Origin: Microbacterium azadirachtae
GTDB lineage: Bacteria; Actinomycetota; Actinomycetes; Actinomycetales; Microbacteriaceae
Direction: 5' to 3'
Assembly (NCBI RefSeq): GCF_000956505.1
Contig: NZ_JYIX01000031.1
Coordinates: 1-64,000, forward strand
Length of the DNA: 64,000 nucleotides
A program made the translations under genes and the position numbers. Below, piece by piece: positions 1-9,680 of the stretch. The stretch's first letter is position 1. Each line of letters opens with the position of its first letter. Under the pieces are notes generated by a model that was given only the letters and a program-made list of their open reading frames with translations, was not told the DNA's origin and ran no database searches.

Positions 1-186
1 GGCGGCGGGTGCCACCGGACCCGGCGGAGGGACAGGTGCGGGGGTCAGAGGCGGTGCGAGCGGCGGCACCGGTGGTGCTGGCGGCTCGGGGGGACTCGGC
101 GGTCCCGGCACCGCGGGCGGGTGCGCCGGCGGCGTCTGGGGCTGCTCCGGATCCGGTTCGGACGGGAGGTCAGGCGTGCTGTTCAC
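1..186 (-). CDS. Proline-rich protein, N-terminal part (runs off the window edge)
   Basis: Open reading frame starting with GTG at 186 and still open at base 1 (62 codons visible). It reads VNSTPDLPSEPDPEQPQ and continues as an almost pure Pro/Ala/Val tract. The start is chosen because a perfect AGGAGG lies 7 nt upstream, inside the end of the preceding Lgt-like gene, with which it overlaps by 17 nt. No domain is visible in the part present. A proline-rich N-terminus of this sort often precedes a membrane or exported domain, but that part is outside the window. It is the fourth gene of the radical SAM operon and is probably translationally coupled to the Lgt-like gene. Confidence 0.6.
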   Translation of the reverse strand, partial: MNSTPDLPSEPDPEQPQTPPAHPPAVPGPPSPPEPPAPPVPPLAPPLTPAPVPPPGPVAPAA

Positions 187-976
187 TCGGGGTCCTCCTG
201 GGGATGAGGGGGAAGGCGCCGCGTCGGGCCTTCCAGACGATGCGGGCGAGCAGGAGCGGGATGGTGACGATCAGGAAGAGCTGAGGGCGGGTCAGGCCGA
301 GCCAGGCGATGTCGTTGCCGCGCACGAATTCGACGAAGAACCGGAAGATGCCGTAAGCGGCGATGTAGAGGGTGAGGGTCTCCCCGGCGGCGATGTCGCG
401 GTGACGCAGCCAGAACCAGAGCAGGCAGAACGCGGCCGCATGGAACGCGATCTCGTACACGAAGCTCGGGTGCAGCGGCACTCCCGCCGGGGATCCGACC
501 CGTGCGGCGGCGGCCGGATCCAGGACGATGCCCCAGCCCGCGCCGGTCGGGGTGCCCGGACGCTCGGTGAAGAGGCAGCCGAACCGGCCGATCGCCATCG
601 CGATCGCCACGGCGGGGGCGAACAGGTCGCCGCTGCGGTCCCGGTATCCGACGATCTTCTTCGCGACGTGCACGCCGAGCCAGGCGCCGACCAGGGCGCT
701 CAGGATCGACGCGTTGCCGTGCGTGAGCTGCGAGACGAGGTCCCGGTTCTTCGTGAGGTCGATGTGCTGCGCCCAGGTGCCGAGGCGGCTCAGGATCGCC
801 GCGCCCACCAGAGCCCCGAGCACGAGATACGCGACCCGCGGATCCGTGACTCCCCGCCGGCGGCGTTCGATGAGGAACACGATCCCCGCCGCGCCGAGGC
901 CCAGCGCGACGAAGAAGCCGTGCGTCTCGAGCGGCGGCGCCCACGGCCCGAGCAGATCCTGCAGCGTCGGGAACAT
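170..976 (-). CDS. Lgt-family membrane protein (divergent prolipoprotein diacylglyceryl transferase paralogue)
   Basis: 268-residue polytopic membrane protein of the Lgt family. Canonical Lgt moves diacylglycerol from phosphatidylglycerol to the lipobox cysteine of lipoproteins. Family landmarks visible: HGFF at 19-22, GRFGC at 130-134, HPSFVYE at 169-175 and FRFFVEFVRG at 211-220. The arginines and glutamate tied to lipid binding in E. coli Lgt (R143, R239, E243) match R131, R212 and E216. The positions of Y26, H103 and N146, critical in E. coli, carry F, A and C (F21 or F22, A94, C134). Family assignment is safe; ordinary prolipoprotein transferase activity is doubtful. Its ATG overlaps the stop of the upstream membrane gene by one base (TGATG). 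The radical SAM neighbour suggests a lipid-related role (inference). Confidence 0.8.
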   Translation of the reverse strand: MFPTLQDLLGPWAPPLETHGFFVALGLGAAGIVFLIERRRRGVTDPRVAYLVLGALVGAAILSRLGTWAQHIDLTKNRDLVSQLTHGNASILSALVGAWLGVHVAKKIVGYRDRSGDLFAPAVAIAMAIGRFGCLFTERPGTPTGAGWGIVLDPAAAARVGSPAGVPLHPSFVYEIAFHAAAFCLLWFWLRHRDIAAGETLTLYIAAYGIFRFFVEFVRGNDIAWLGLTRPQLFLIVTIPLLLARIVWKARRGAFPLIPRRTPSEQHA

Positions 977-1413
977 CAGATCCGCCCGATCCAGAACATC
1001 ACCCAGAACGGGGTCGCGACGGCGGCGAGCACCGCGAGCACGGAGAGGTACGCGAGCACGAGACGGGTGTCGCCGAGCTTGCACTTCGACCGCAGCAGCC
1101 CCTGGCGGCGGGCGCGGGCGTACCCGGCGATCGCGATGAGCGCGAAGCCCAGGACCGCGATCGGGCCGAGCAGGCACGCGATGAGCGCGACCGTCGTGAA
1201 CACGCACAGCCGCAGCGGGTCGAAGGGCGGAGCGGGGGATCCGACCGCCTCGTCGTAGCGGTTCAGCCCGGACAGGTCGAGCGGGGCGGGGCCAGTGGCG
1301 TCGACTGCGCCGAGCTCCGTCGATTCGGGTGCGGCGGGGGCGGGGCGCGCGGGAATCGCCCTCTCCGGCTGAGCTCGGAACAGGTCGCGCTGCGCATCGC
1401 CCCCCGACGACAT
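976..1413 (-). CDS. Small membrane protein of unknown function
   Basis: 145 residues. Residues 1-65 are hydrophilic and rich in Pro and Ala. Two hydrophobic stretches follow, around residues 70-95 (LCVFTTVALIACLLGPIAV) and 117-143 (VLAYLSVLAVLAAVATPFW), joined by a basic loop (RARRQGLLRSKCK). I do not recognise a named family. The gene lies 3 nt downstream of the radical SAM gene and overlaps the Lgt-like gene by one base, so the three are surely one transcript. Its likely role is as a membrane partner of one of them, which is inference from position only. Confidence 0.7.
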   Translation of the reverse strand: MSSGGDAQRDLFRAQPERAIPARPAPAAPESTELGAVDATGPAPLDLSGLNRYDEAVGSPAPPFDPLRLCVFTTVALIACLLGPIAVLGFALIAIAGYARARRQGLLRSKCKLGDTRLVLAYLSVLAVLAAVATPFWVMFWIGRI

Positions 1414-1416
1414 GGC

Positions 1417-3126
1417 TCAGCGCCCCACCGAGAGCGGAAGTCGCGCGCGATCGCCGGCGTCGACGCCGGCCTCGGAGCCCGCCGTGGCCGTGCGGGCCCC
1501 GGCGGATCCGGTCGCGGTCGAGATGCGCGTGCGGGAGAGCGGCGCCCAGGCCTGCACGGCGCAGAACGGAGCGCACTGATGCGCGGACGTCTGCTCGTTG
1601 ACGGTCGCGACATGCACGCAGCACTGCGTGAGGCGCTCCTCGATCATCGTGTTGATATCCATGAAGGGCTTGACGGTGATGCGCTTGACACGCTCGCCGA
1701 GGAACTGGCGCAGTCGTTTGTGCTGACCGGGCAGCGCCGCGGTGGCGAGCTTCGTGAGCGTGCCGATGCCGAGGTCGCAGCCCGTGCAGATGTCCTTCCA
1801 GAGGGACCCGATCGACGGGTGCGACAGCGACGACTGCTCGCTGAGCAGGTCGAGCAGCGACTGCTTGACCGAGTCCTTGAGCTTCTGGTTGATGCCGCTG
1901 TCGGCGATCCTGTTCGCGATCAGGTCGGGGTTCAGATCGAGGAACTCCTTGAGCCTGTCGTGCCCGACGAGCTTGGTGAGCGAGTTCCAGGATCCTGAGT
2001 CGTCCTTGAGCAGGTAACCGACCGAACAGCAGTGCGGGTGGCTGCAGGGCAGTGCGGTGAGATCCTTCCAGGTGACCTCGCCGTCGGTCTGCGGCGCCAG
2101 CCGCGCCAGCACGCCGGTGTGCGTGAGGCGGTCGTGCGGGTCGATGCCCGCCGACCGGCCGGATCCGAACACGGGCTGGATCGTGACGCCGCCGACGTAG
2201 GGCGTCTCCATGGCCCGGCGGATCACGGCGCCGATCTCGCCGTCGTTGACGCCCAGGGCCGCGGTCATCGTGAGGGTCGTGAACACGCCTGCCTCGCTGA
2301 GGCGGGCGAGTGCGCGCTCCTTGAACCGGCGGATGTCCGCGCCGCGGTGGTACGCAGACGCCTCGGCGCTCTCGCCGTCGTACTGCAGGTACACCTCCAC
2401 CCGCTCGCGGTGCTTCTTGAGCGTCGCGACGAGCGCGTCGTCCTGTGCGATGCGCAGGCCGTTCGAGTTCAGCAGGATGCGCACCACAGGGCGCGCCACG
2501 AGGTGCTCCAGCAGCTGCTCGAGCCACGGGTACAGGGTCGGCTCGCCGCCGGAGAGCATGAGCACGTCGATGCGGTTGTTCTCCCGCGCCAGCCGCGCGT
2601 CGACCGAGGCGAGCACCTCGGCGAGCGGGGCGATCGCGCTCGCCGCAGGGCTGGACTCCGCGAAGCACGTGGGACAGCGCAGGTTGCAGTGGTCGGTGAG
2701 GTCCTCCAGCAGGATGCAGGTGTGCTGCGTCTGCATCTCGGGAAGTCCGTCCTCGTAGGCCGAGGGCACCGGCTTGAAGTTGCCCGCGAGGTCGGGCTCG
2801 TGCACCTTGGTCGGCGCGGTCCACTGCTCGAGGTAGGTGAGGATCTCGGCCGACTCGTCGTACATCGTGCGCTGCAGCCCGTGCTCCGGGCATCCGCGCT
2901 CCAGCCAGACCCGATCGTCCCGCACGGCCAGCCAGCCGCTCAGGCGGCGGACATCCGCGAGCGGCCGATCCGGATCCTCTTCGTGGCACGTCGGGCAGAA
3001 CGCGTTGACGTAGCGATGCACGCGGTAGTCGCGCAGGGGCTGGCCGGATCCGGCGGTCTTCGCGCGGGCGGGGGCTCCCGCCGCACCGGGGCCGAGGCCT
3101 GCCGGAGTCTCCACGGTGGGGGTCAT
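1417..3126 (-). CDS. Radical SAM enzyme, MJ0619/tetraether-synthase-like (COG1964 type)
   Basis: 569 residues. The radical SAM motif is HCNLRCPTC with C147, C151 and C154, followed by LMLSGGEPTLYP, the usual GGEP strand. An N-terminal metal-binding region has FCPTC (C44, C47) and ERGCPEHG (C79). Further cysteine pairs lie near 360-366 (PCSHPHCC), 445-449 (CTGC), 500 (CCVHV) and 519-523 (CAPFC). This layout of extra cysteines around a radical SAM core is what I know from the MJ0619/Tes group, which includes the archaeal enzyme joining lipid chains to make tetraethers; many bacterial members have unknown substrates. A TAGGGT hexamer lies 6 nt before the ATG, so the mRNA is probably leaderless. 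It heads an operon with a membrane protein and an Lgt paralogue. Confidence 0.85.
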   Translation of the reverse strand: MTPTVETPAGLGPGAAGAPARAKTAGSGQPLRDYRVHRYVNAFCPTCHEEDPDRPLADVRRLSGWLAVRDDRVWLERGCPEHGLQRTMYDESAEILTYLEQWTAPTKVHEPDLAGNFKPVPSAYEDGLPEMQTQHTCILLEDLTDHCNLRCPTCFAESSPAASAIAPLAEVLASVDARLARENNRIDVLMLSGGEPTLYPWLEQLLEHLVARPVVRILLNSNGLRIAQDDALVATLKKHRERVEVYLQYDGESAEASAYHRGADIRRFKERALARLSEAGVFTTLTMTAALGVNDGEIGAVIRRAMETPYVGGVTIQPVFGSGRSAGIDPHDRLTHTGVLARLAPQTDGEVTWKDLTALPCSHPHCCSVGYLLKDDSGSWNSLTKLVGHDRLKEFLDLNPDLIANRIADSGINQKLKDSVKQSLLDLLSEQSSLSHPSIGSLWKDICTGCDLGIGTLTKLATAALPGQHKRLRQFLGERVKRITVKPFMDINTMIEERLTQCCVHVATVNEQTSAHQCAPFCAVQAWAPLSRTRISTATGSAGARTATAGSEAGVDAGDRARLPLSVGR

Positions 3127-3132
3127 GGGCTC

Positions 3133-3138
3133 ACCCTA
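3133..3138 (-). promoter_or_regulatory. -10-like hexamer for the radical SAM operon (leaderless)
   Basis: TAGGGT on the minus strand, followed by 6 nt and then the ATG of the radical SAM gene. The spacing would place the transcription start on or next to the start codon. No better Shine-Dalgarno arrangement is seen. Confidence 0.5.
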
Positions 3139-3269
3139 GCGGCCGAGTGGTGCGGCATCGGGGGAGTGATCGGGGCGTGTGGACAACCGGGTCCGGTGCT
3201 CGCGTTCGCGTGCGGGCAGCACGGGACGGAGGACCGCCCTCCGGGGAAGGCGACCCTCCGTCCTGTGGT

Positions 3270-6062
3270 TCAGCGACGCTCGAAGAACCTCGTCGCGGCG
3301 CCCGCGGCCAGCAGCAGCACGCCGGAGACGAGCAGGAACGGGTCGTAGAACCCGCTCTGCGCGAGCGTGCCCTGCTTGGCGGTCGAGGAAGCGCGCAGGG
3401 TGCGCACCGCCTCGTTCAGGCCGCGCGTCACGTGGGACACGACCTGGACTCCGCCGTTGCCGACGCCGGGAGTGGTTCCTCCGGTCCCGGGCGTGCTGGT
3501 TCCGGGAGTGCCGGTTCCGGTTCCGGGAACGGTGGGCAGACCCGGCAGGGAGCCGGTGACCCCTCCGAGGACGCCGCCGATCACGCCGGGAAGGGAACCG
3601 GTGACCCCTCCGATGACGCCGGTGAGCGCCGCCGGAAGAGCTCCGGTGACACCTCCGACGAGGCCGCCGATATTGCCGACGGGGAGCGACGGGAGACCCG
3701 GGAGGGTTCCGCCGTTGCCCGGGGTGCCGCCGGTGCCGGGTAGGCCCGGGATCGAGGGCAGACCGGGGACAGTAGGCAGACCCGGCAGGCTGCCGGTGAT
3801 TCCGCCGAGGATGCCGCCGAGGTTCGGCAGGCCGGGCAGTGAACCGCCGTTACCGGGGGTGCCGGTGCCAGGGAGACCCGGAAGGGCTCCGCCGATGCCC
3901 GGGGTGCCGGGGTTGCCGGTACCGGGCAGGTTGCCGGTGATTCCGCCCAGGATCCCGCCGAGGTTCGGCAGGCCGGGGAGGGTTCCGCCGTTGCCCGTCC
4001 CCGGGAGGCCCGGGGCGGTGGGCAGGCCCGGCAGATTGCCGGTCAGGCCGCCGAGGATCCCGCCGAGGTTGGGCAGGCCGGGCAGCGAACCGCCGTTGCC
4101 GGGGTTACCCGTTCCCGGGAGACCCGGAACGGAGGGCAGGCCGGGCAGGTTGCCAGTCAGACCGCCAAGGATCCCGTCGAGGTTCGGCAGGCCGGGGAGG
4201 GTTCCGCCGTTGCCCGTTCCGGGGAGGCCCGGGGTGGTGGGCAGGCCCGGCAGGTTGTCGGTGATCCCGCTGAGGATCCCGCCGAGGTTCGGCAGACCCG
4301 GAAGGGTTCCGCCGGTTCCCGGGGTGCCGGGGTTACCCGTTCCAGGAAGGCCCGGGACGGTGGGCAGGCCGCCGGTGATTCCGCCGAGGTTCGGCAGGGT
4401 GACGGTGGCGTGGGGTGCGGTGGTGCCGGTGGTCGGAACCGCAGCGTCGACGTTCACATTGGTGTTGTCGGTGCCGATGCGGTCCGTGGTGGACACGCCC
4501 TTGGGGCCGGCGGTGAGGTCCCAGACGTCCTTGATTCCGAGGACGTTGAGGTTCTTTCCGACGTTGAGTCCGTCAGGGGTGGCGCCGGCGTGGACACTGC
4601 CCACTCCGGGGATCGGAATGGTGATCACGCCAGGCGTGCCGCCGGTGCCGGGAAGACCCGGAACCGAAGGCAGGCCCGGCAGGTTGCCGGTCAGACCGCC
4701 GAGGACTCCGCCGAGGTTCGGCAGACCGGGGAGGGTTCCGCCGTTGCCCGGGGTGCCGGTTCCCGGCAGGCCCGGAACCGAGGGCAGGCCCGGGAGGCCG
4801 CCGCTGATTCCGCCGAGGTTCGGCAGGGTGACGGTGGCGTGGGGTGCGGTGGTGCCGGTGGTCGGGACGGCCGCATCGACGTTGACGTTCGTGTTGTCGG
4901 TGCCGATGCGGTCGTTCGTCGCGATTCCGTGATGGCCGGCGGTGAGGTCCCAGACGTCCTTGATTCCGAGGACGTTCAGGTTCTTACCGACGTTGAGCCC
5001 GTCGGGGGTGGCGCCGGCGTGGACACTGCCCACTCCAGGAACCGGGACGGTGATCAGGCCAGGGGTACCAGGGGTGCCACCGCTGCCGGGAAGGCCGGGA
5101 ACGGAAGGCAGACCGGGAAGGCTGCCGGTCAGACCGCCGAGGATCCCGCCGAGGTCACCGATGGGCAGTGAGGGCAGCCCCGGAATGGTTCCTCCTCCAT
5201 TACCTCCGGGGGTGCCGCCGGTGCCCGGCAGTCCGGGCAGGGATCCGCCACCGGGAAGACCCGGGACGGTCGGAAGACCGCCGGCCACGTCGCCGAGCAC
5301 CGGCAGGGTGACGGAGGCGTGTCCCGGCGTGGCACCGCCGGTGGGCAGCGCCGCATCGACGTAGACGTTCGTGGCGTCGGTGCCGATGCGATCTGTGGTG
5401 GACACGCCGTCAGGGCCGGCGGTCAGATCCCAGACGTCCTTCACTCCGAGGACGTCGAGGTTCTTTCCGACGTTGAGCCCATCCGGGGTGGCGCCCGCGT
5501 GAACGGTGCCGACCCCGGGGATCGGAACGGTGACCAAGCCGGGCGTGCCGTCGGTGCCGGGGAGACCCGGAACCGAGGGCAGACCCGCAACCGAGGGCAG
5601 ACCGGGAACGGAAGGCAGACCGGGGAGGTCTCCGGTGATCCCGCCAACGGTGTCGGTGACGCCGCTGACGGCTTCTGCAGCTCCATCGGTCGCCGTGTCG
5701 GCGATCTGGCCGACGGTGGTCGAGACGTCGGGGAGGGTCGGCACCGAAGGCAGGCCCGGATCCGCGCCGCCGCCGGGAGGAACTGTTCCGGTCACGGTGC
5801 CGAGCGTGTCGCCGACGAGGTCGGAGACGTCCTGCGTGACCGCGGGGAGGCCGCCGGTCCCGCCGGCGCTGCCGCCCTGCGACGGGTCGCAGGGGCCAGT
5901 GAGCAGATTCGTGACTGTCGTGAGAGCGCTCTTGACGACGTCGCAGCCGCAGTCGGCGCCACTGGGTGGCCCCTCTGCGGCGTTGGCCGCTGTCGCGCCG
6001 GCGAGAGTGATCCCGCCCGCGAGGAGCGTGCCCCAAAGGGCGCGCTTGACGATGCGATTCAT
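3270..6062 (-). CDS. Large secreted repeat protein, collagen-like GLP tracts, putative cell-wall anchored
   Basis: 930 residues. A signal peptide (about residues 1-29) ends ATAANA-AEG. Three near-identical ~87-residue modules (about 174-260, 334-420 and 474-560) share HAGATPDGLNVGKNL, then VWDLTAG, DRIGTD and a valine-rich strand. Between and after them run GLPGLPSVPGLPG-type repeats out to about residue 850. The tail has the order of a sortase signal: LAQSG, a hydrophobic helix (LLVSGVLLLAAGAAT) and FFERR. The motif deviates from LPXTG/LAXTG by Ser for Thr. A conserved CGC lies near residue 40. No sortase is in the window. Probably a surface stalk or adhesin-like protein; function unknown. 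It follows another exported protein gene after 77 nt. SD AGAAGGAAAG precedes the ATG. Confidence 0.8.
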   Translation of the reverse strand: MNRIVKRALWGTLLAGGITLAGATAANAAEGPPSGADCGCDVVKSALTTVTNLLTGPCDPSQGGSAGGTGGLPAVTQDVSDLVGDTLGTVTGTVPPGGGADPGLPSVPTLPDVSTTVGQIADTATDGAAEAVSGVTDTVGGITGDLPGLPSVPGLPSVAGLPSVPGLPGTDGTPGLVTVPIPGVGTVHAGATPDGLNVGKNLDVLGVKDVWDLTAGPDGVSTTDRIGTDATNVYVDAALPTGGATPGHASVTLPVLGDVAGGLPTVPGLPGGGSLPGLPGTGGTPGGNGGGTIPGLPSLPIGDLGGILGGLTGSLPGLPSVPGLPGSGGTPGTPGLITVPVPGVGSVHAGATPDGLNVGKNLNVLGIKDVWDLTAGHHGIATNDRIGTDNTNVNVDAAVPTTGTTAPHATVTLPNLGGISGGLPGLPSVPGLPGTGTPGNGGTLPGLPNLGGVLGGLTGNLPGLPSVPGLPGTGGTPGVITIPIPGVGSVHAGATPDGLNVGKNLNVLGIKDVWDLTAGPKGVSTTDRIGTDNTNVNVDAAVPTTGTTAPHATVTLPNLGGITGGLPTVPGLPGTGNPGTPGTGGTLPGLPNLGGILSGITDNLPGLPTTPGLPGTGNGGTLPGLPNLDGILGGLTGNLPGLPSVPGLPGTGNPGNGGSLPGLPNLGGILGGLTGNLPGLPTAPGLPGTGNGGTLPGLPNLGGILGGITGNLPGTGNPGTPGIGGALPGLPGTGTPGNGGSLPGLPNLGGILGGITGSLPGLPTVPGLPSIPGLPGTGGTPGNGGTLPGLPSLPVGNIGGLVGGVTGALPAALTGVIGGVTGSLPGVIGGVLGGVTGSLPGLPTVPGTGTGTPGTSTPGTGGTTPGVGNGGVQVVSHVTRGLNEAVRTLRASSTAKQGTLAQSGFYDPFLLVSGVLLLAAGAATRFFERR

Positions 6063-6090
6063 GGTCTCTTTCCTTCTGATCTGGGGATTG

Positions 6091-6102
6091 CGCGCATGCG
6101 CG
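6091..6102. repeat. 12-bp perfect palindrome in the 77-nt gap
   Basis: CGCGCATGCGCG, 29 nt upstream of the start of the GLP-repeat protein gene and downstream of the 6112-6129 hairpin. It could be an operator or simply GC-rich symmetry; no matching second site was noticed. Confidence 0.3.
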
Positions 6103-6111
6103 ATGACACGT

Positions 6112-6129
6112 GCCGTCCTGGGGGACGGC
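6112..6129 (-). terminator. Terminator-like hairpin after the Ala/Pro-rich exported protein
   Basis: Perfect 7-bp stem (GCCGTCC / GGACGGC) with a 4-nt loop, 10 nt downstream of the stop at 6140 on the minus strand. There is no T-run, as is common in high-GC actinobacteria. It may separate expression of the two exported protein genes. Confidence 0.4.
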
Positions 6130-6139
6130 CGTGCCCCGA

Positions 6140-7198
6140 TCAGTCGGGAGAGGAGTCGTGATCTGCGACGGGGGAGGCCGGCAGGCGATCGTCGCCCGCC
6201 GATCCGGAACGGACGGCCAGCAGGCCGGCGCTCGACGACGTCGATGAGACGGTGCCGAACAGTCGCACATCGCCCGCGCTGCCGCCCGAGGCGGAGCCGG
6301 TGCCGGGCATTCCGAGCTGGGTGACCGGGGAACCCGACGGTCGCTGCGCGGGCGCACCGGGTGCTGCCACCGAGGGCGCAGAGACCCCAGCCGCACCGAT
6401 GGCCTCGTTTACCGCGGGCAACGCGCTCTGCGCGTCGTCCTGGGTCGATGCGGGCGCGACGGCGGCCGGCGATGCCACGGGGGTCGGTTCAGGCAGGCCA
6501 CGGACTTCCGGAACGGCGGGACGCCCGCCGGAAGTTGTCGTCGTCGGCGGGATCACACCGCCGGTCGCACCGCGCACCGTCTCGGTGACGGTACCGACGG
6601 TGTCGTCGAGCGAGACGGCGATCCGAGGAAGCGCGGCGGTCACGGTGTCGAGCGTCGCGGGCACGCGGCGCAGCAGCGCATCGACGGGTGCGAGCACGGG
6701 ACTCAGCGCCGGAGCGACGGTGTCCGTGGTGGTCGTGACGACATCGATCGCGGCGCCGGCGGTCTGGCTCACGCCCTGCACGATCGGGGCGATCGCACCC
6801 ACGAGCGGGGCGGTCAGCGGGCTGGTGGACTCGTCGGTGCCGAGGGCGGGCGGGGTCGCAGGGACGGCGGGAGCGACGGCCGCGGGGGCCTCAGCAGCAG
6901 GTGCGGGGGTGGGTGCGTCGACGGCGGCCGGTGCCGGGAGCACCTCGGCGACGGTGGCTTGCACCGCCGCGAGCGTGCTCCGCACGGTGACCGGCGCCTC
7001 GGTGATCGAGCTCTGCACCGCACCGACGGTGCTTTGCAGCGTGCCGAGGATGCTCGGCGGGGACGGCGGGACGGTCTCGGCGGCCTGGGCGGATCCGGAT
7101 CCGAAGGCGATCGACAGCGCCACCCAGCCGAGGGCGAGGACCCCGCCCGCGACCGCACCGGGGATGAATCCCCGTAGCGACCGCGCACGTTCCCGCAT
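6140..7198 (-). CDS. Exported Ala/Pro/Thr/Val-rich protein of unknown function
   Basis: 352 residues from the ATG at 7198, chosen because GGGGGG lies about 6 nt upstream and because the sequence then begins with a classical signal peptide: MRERARSLRGF, a hydrophobic core, and SAQA-AE at about residue 36. The mature part is low-complexity: amphipathic segments with VTAALPRIAVSLDDTVGTV-like periodicity, a Pro/Ala-rich linker near 110-130, and a Ser/Gly-rich tail. No membrane anchor or sorting motif is visible at the C-terminus. It lies upstream of, and in the same direction as, the large GLP-repeat protein, so both may be surface proteins of one structure. No family is recognised. Confidence 0.6.
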   Translation of the reverse strand: MRERARSLRGFIPGAVAGGVLALGWVALSIAFGSGSAQAAETVPPSPPSILGTLQSTVGAVQSSITEAPVTVRSTLAAVQATVAEVLPAPAAVDAPTPAPAAEAPAAVAPAVPATPPALGTDESTSPLTAPLVGAIAPIVQGVSQTAGAAIDVVTTTTDTVAPALSPVLAPVDALLRRVPATLDTVTAALPRIAVSLDDTVGTVTETVRGATGGVIPPTTTTSGGRPAVPEVRGLPEPTPVASPAAVAPASTQDDAQSALPAVNEAIGAAGVSAPSVAAPGAPAQRPSGSPVTQLGMPGTGSASGGSAGDVRLFGTVSSTSSSAGLLAVRSGSAGDDRLPASPVADHDSSPD

Positions 7199-7340
7199 GA
7201 ATACCCCCCGATATACCGGCTTACCGCACAAGCTATGCCCCGGCGGTGGATCTGTCCAGAGCCGCGTGCGGTTGTTTCACATCGCTTCACCGGTCCCGGC
7301 CTGCTTTGCAGGGACGCGGCCAGCGCACCCCGCACTGACG

Positions 7341-7346
7341 TAGCGT
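7341..7346 (+). promoter_or_regulatory. -10-like hexamer for sufS (leaderless)
   Basis: TAGCGT followed by exactly 6 nt and the GTG start of sufS at 7353. No Shine-Dalgarno sequence precedes the GTG, so leaderless initiation fits best. Confidence 0.5.
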
Positions 7347-7349
7347 TGA

Positions 7350-9139
<1,790 letters not shown>

Positions 9140-9181
9140 GCGAGCTTCGCCCTCGTGCGGCGTTTCGCCTGCATTGCGCTT

Positions 9182-9604
9182 CTATCCCTGGAGCAACACC
9201 CGGGGCGCGGCGTCCTCCAGGCCGTTCCTGAGTTCGACGCGGGTCCATGCGACGGGGGCAGCCGCAAACACCGGCTCCAGCGCCCGCCACATGGCCTCGG
9301 CATCGTCGCCGACGAAGTAGAGCTCATAGCTGTGGGCGCCCACTTCGTTGCCGTCGATCCCGCCCGCACCTGCCTCAGCGAGTGCGTCGTCGGCGGCCAG
9401 CTCGGTCTCCAGGAGCTGATCCATGAGGTTGCTGTCGAACTCGGATTCACGGTCCTCGAACATCACGACCACCCATGCGTCCCCGCCCTCGATCTTCTCC
9501 TCTGCCACTGTCGGTGCGGAGGAAGGCGAGCACGCGCTCAGAATCCAAGCCAGAGCAAGGAGCGCGAGGGCGGTCGCGAACGTGGGCAGGCGGCGGGGCG
9601 GCAC
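9182..9604 (-). CDS. Small lipoprotein of unknown function
   Basis: 140 residues beginning at a GTG. The signal peptide ends in the lipobox LSAC (Cys at about residue 25). The mature part is acidic (EFDSNLMDQLLETELAADD) and ends ELRNGLEDAAPRVLLQG. No family recognised. TACGCT lies 6 nt upstream of the GTG, arguing for a leaderless message. It is convergent with sufU after a 42-nt gap and co-directional with the downstream LysR gene. Confidence 0.65.
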   Translation of the reverse strand: MPPRRLPTFATALALLALAWILSACSPSSAPTVAEEKIEGGDAWVVVMFEDRESEFDSNLMDQLLETELAADDALAEAGAGGIDGNEVGAHSYELYFVGDDAEAMWRALEPVFAAAPVAWTRVELRNGLEDAAPRVLLQG

Positions 9605-9610
9605 GGAGAG

Positions 9611-9616
9611 AGCGTA
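9611..9616 (-). promoter_or_regulatory. -10-like hexamer for the 140-residue lipoprotein
   Basis: TACGCT on the minus strand, 6 nt before the GTG start at 9604; leaderless arrangement. Confidence 0.4.
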
Positions 9617-9680
9617 TCGAAGGCAGCTTCCTCTCCGCGCCTGAGGCGGTACCTGCTTCGAAGCCAGAACGAGGTCCCCG

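Noticed and set aside
170-2989. A 939-codon minus-strand open frame spanning the radical SAM gene and the Lgt-like gene
   Set aside because: Only its last 268 codons are a real protein. The rest is Arg/Pro-rich antiframe sequence over the radical SAM gene, a normal artefact at this GC content.
3367-4932. A 521-codon plus-strand frame with VPGRPG repeats opposite the GLP-repeat protein
   Set aside because: It mirrors the collagen-like repeat on the other strand, has no signal peptide or ribosome site, and the minus frame has a proper signal peptide and C-terminal anchor.
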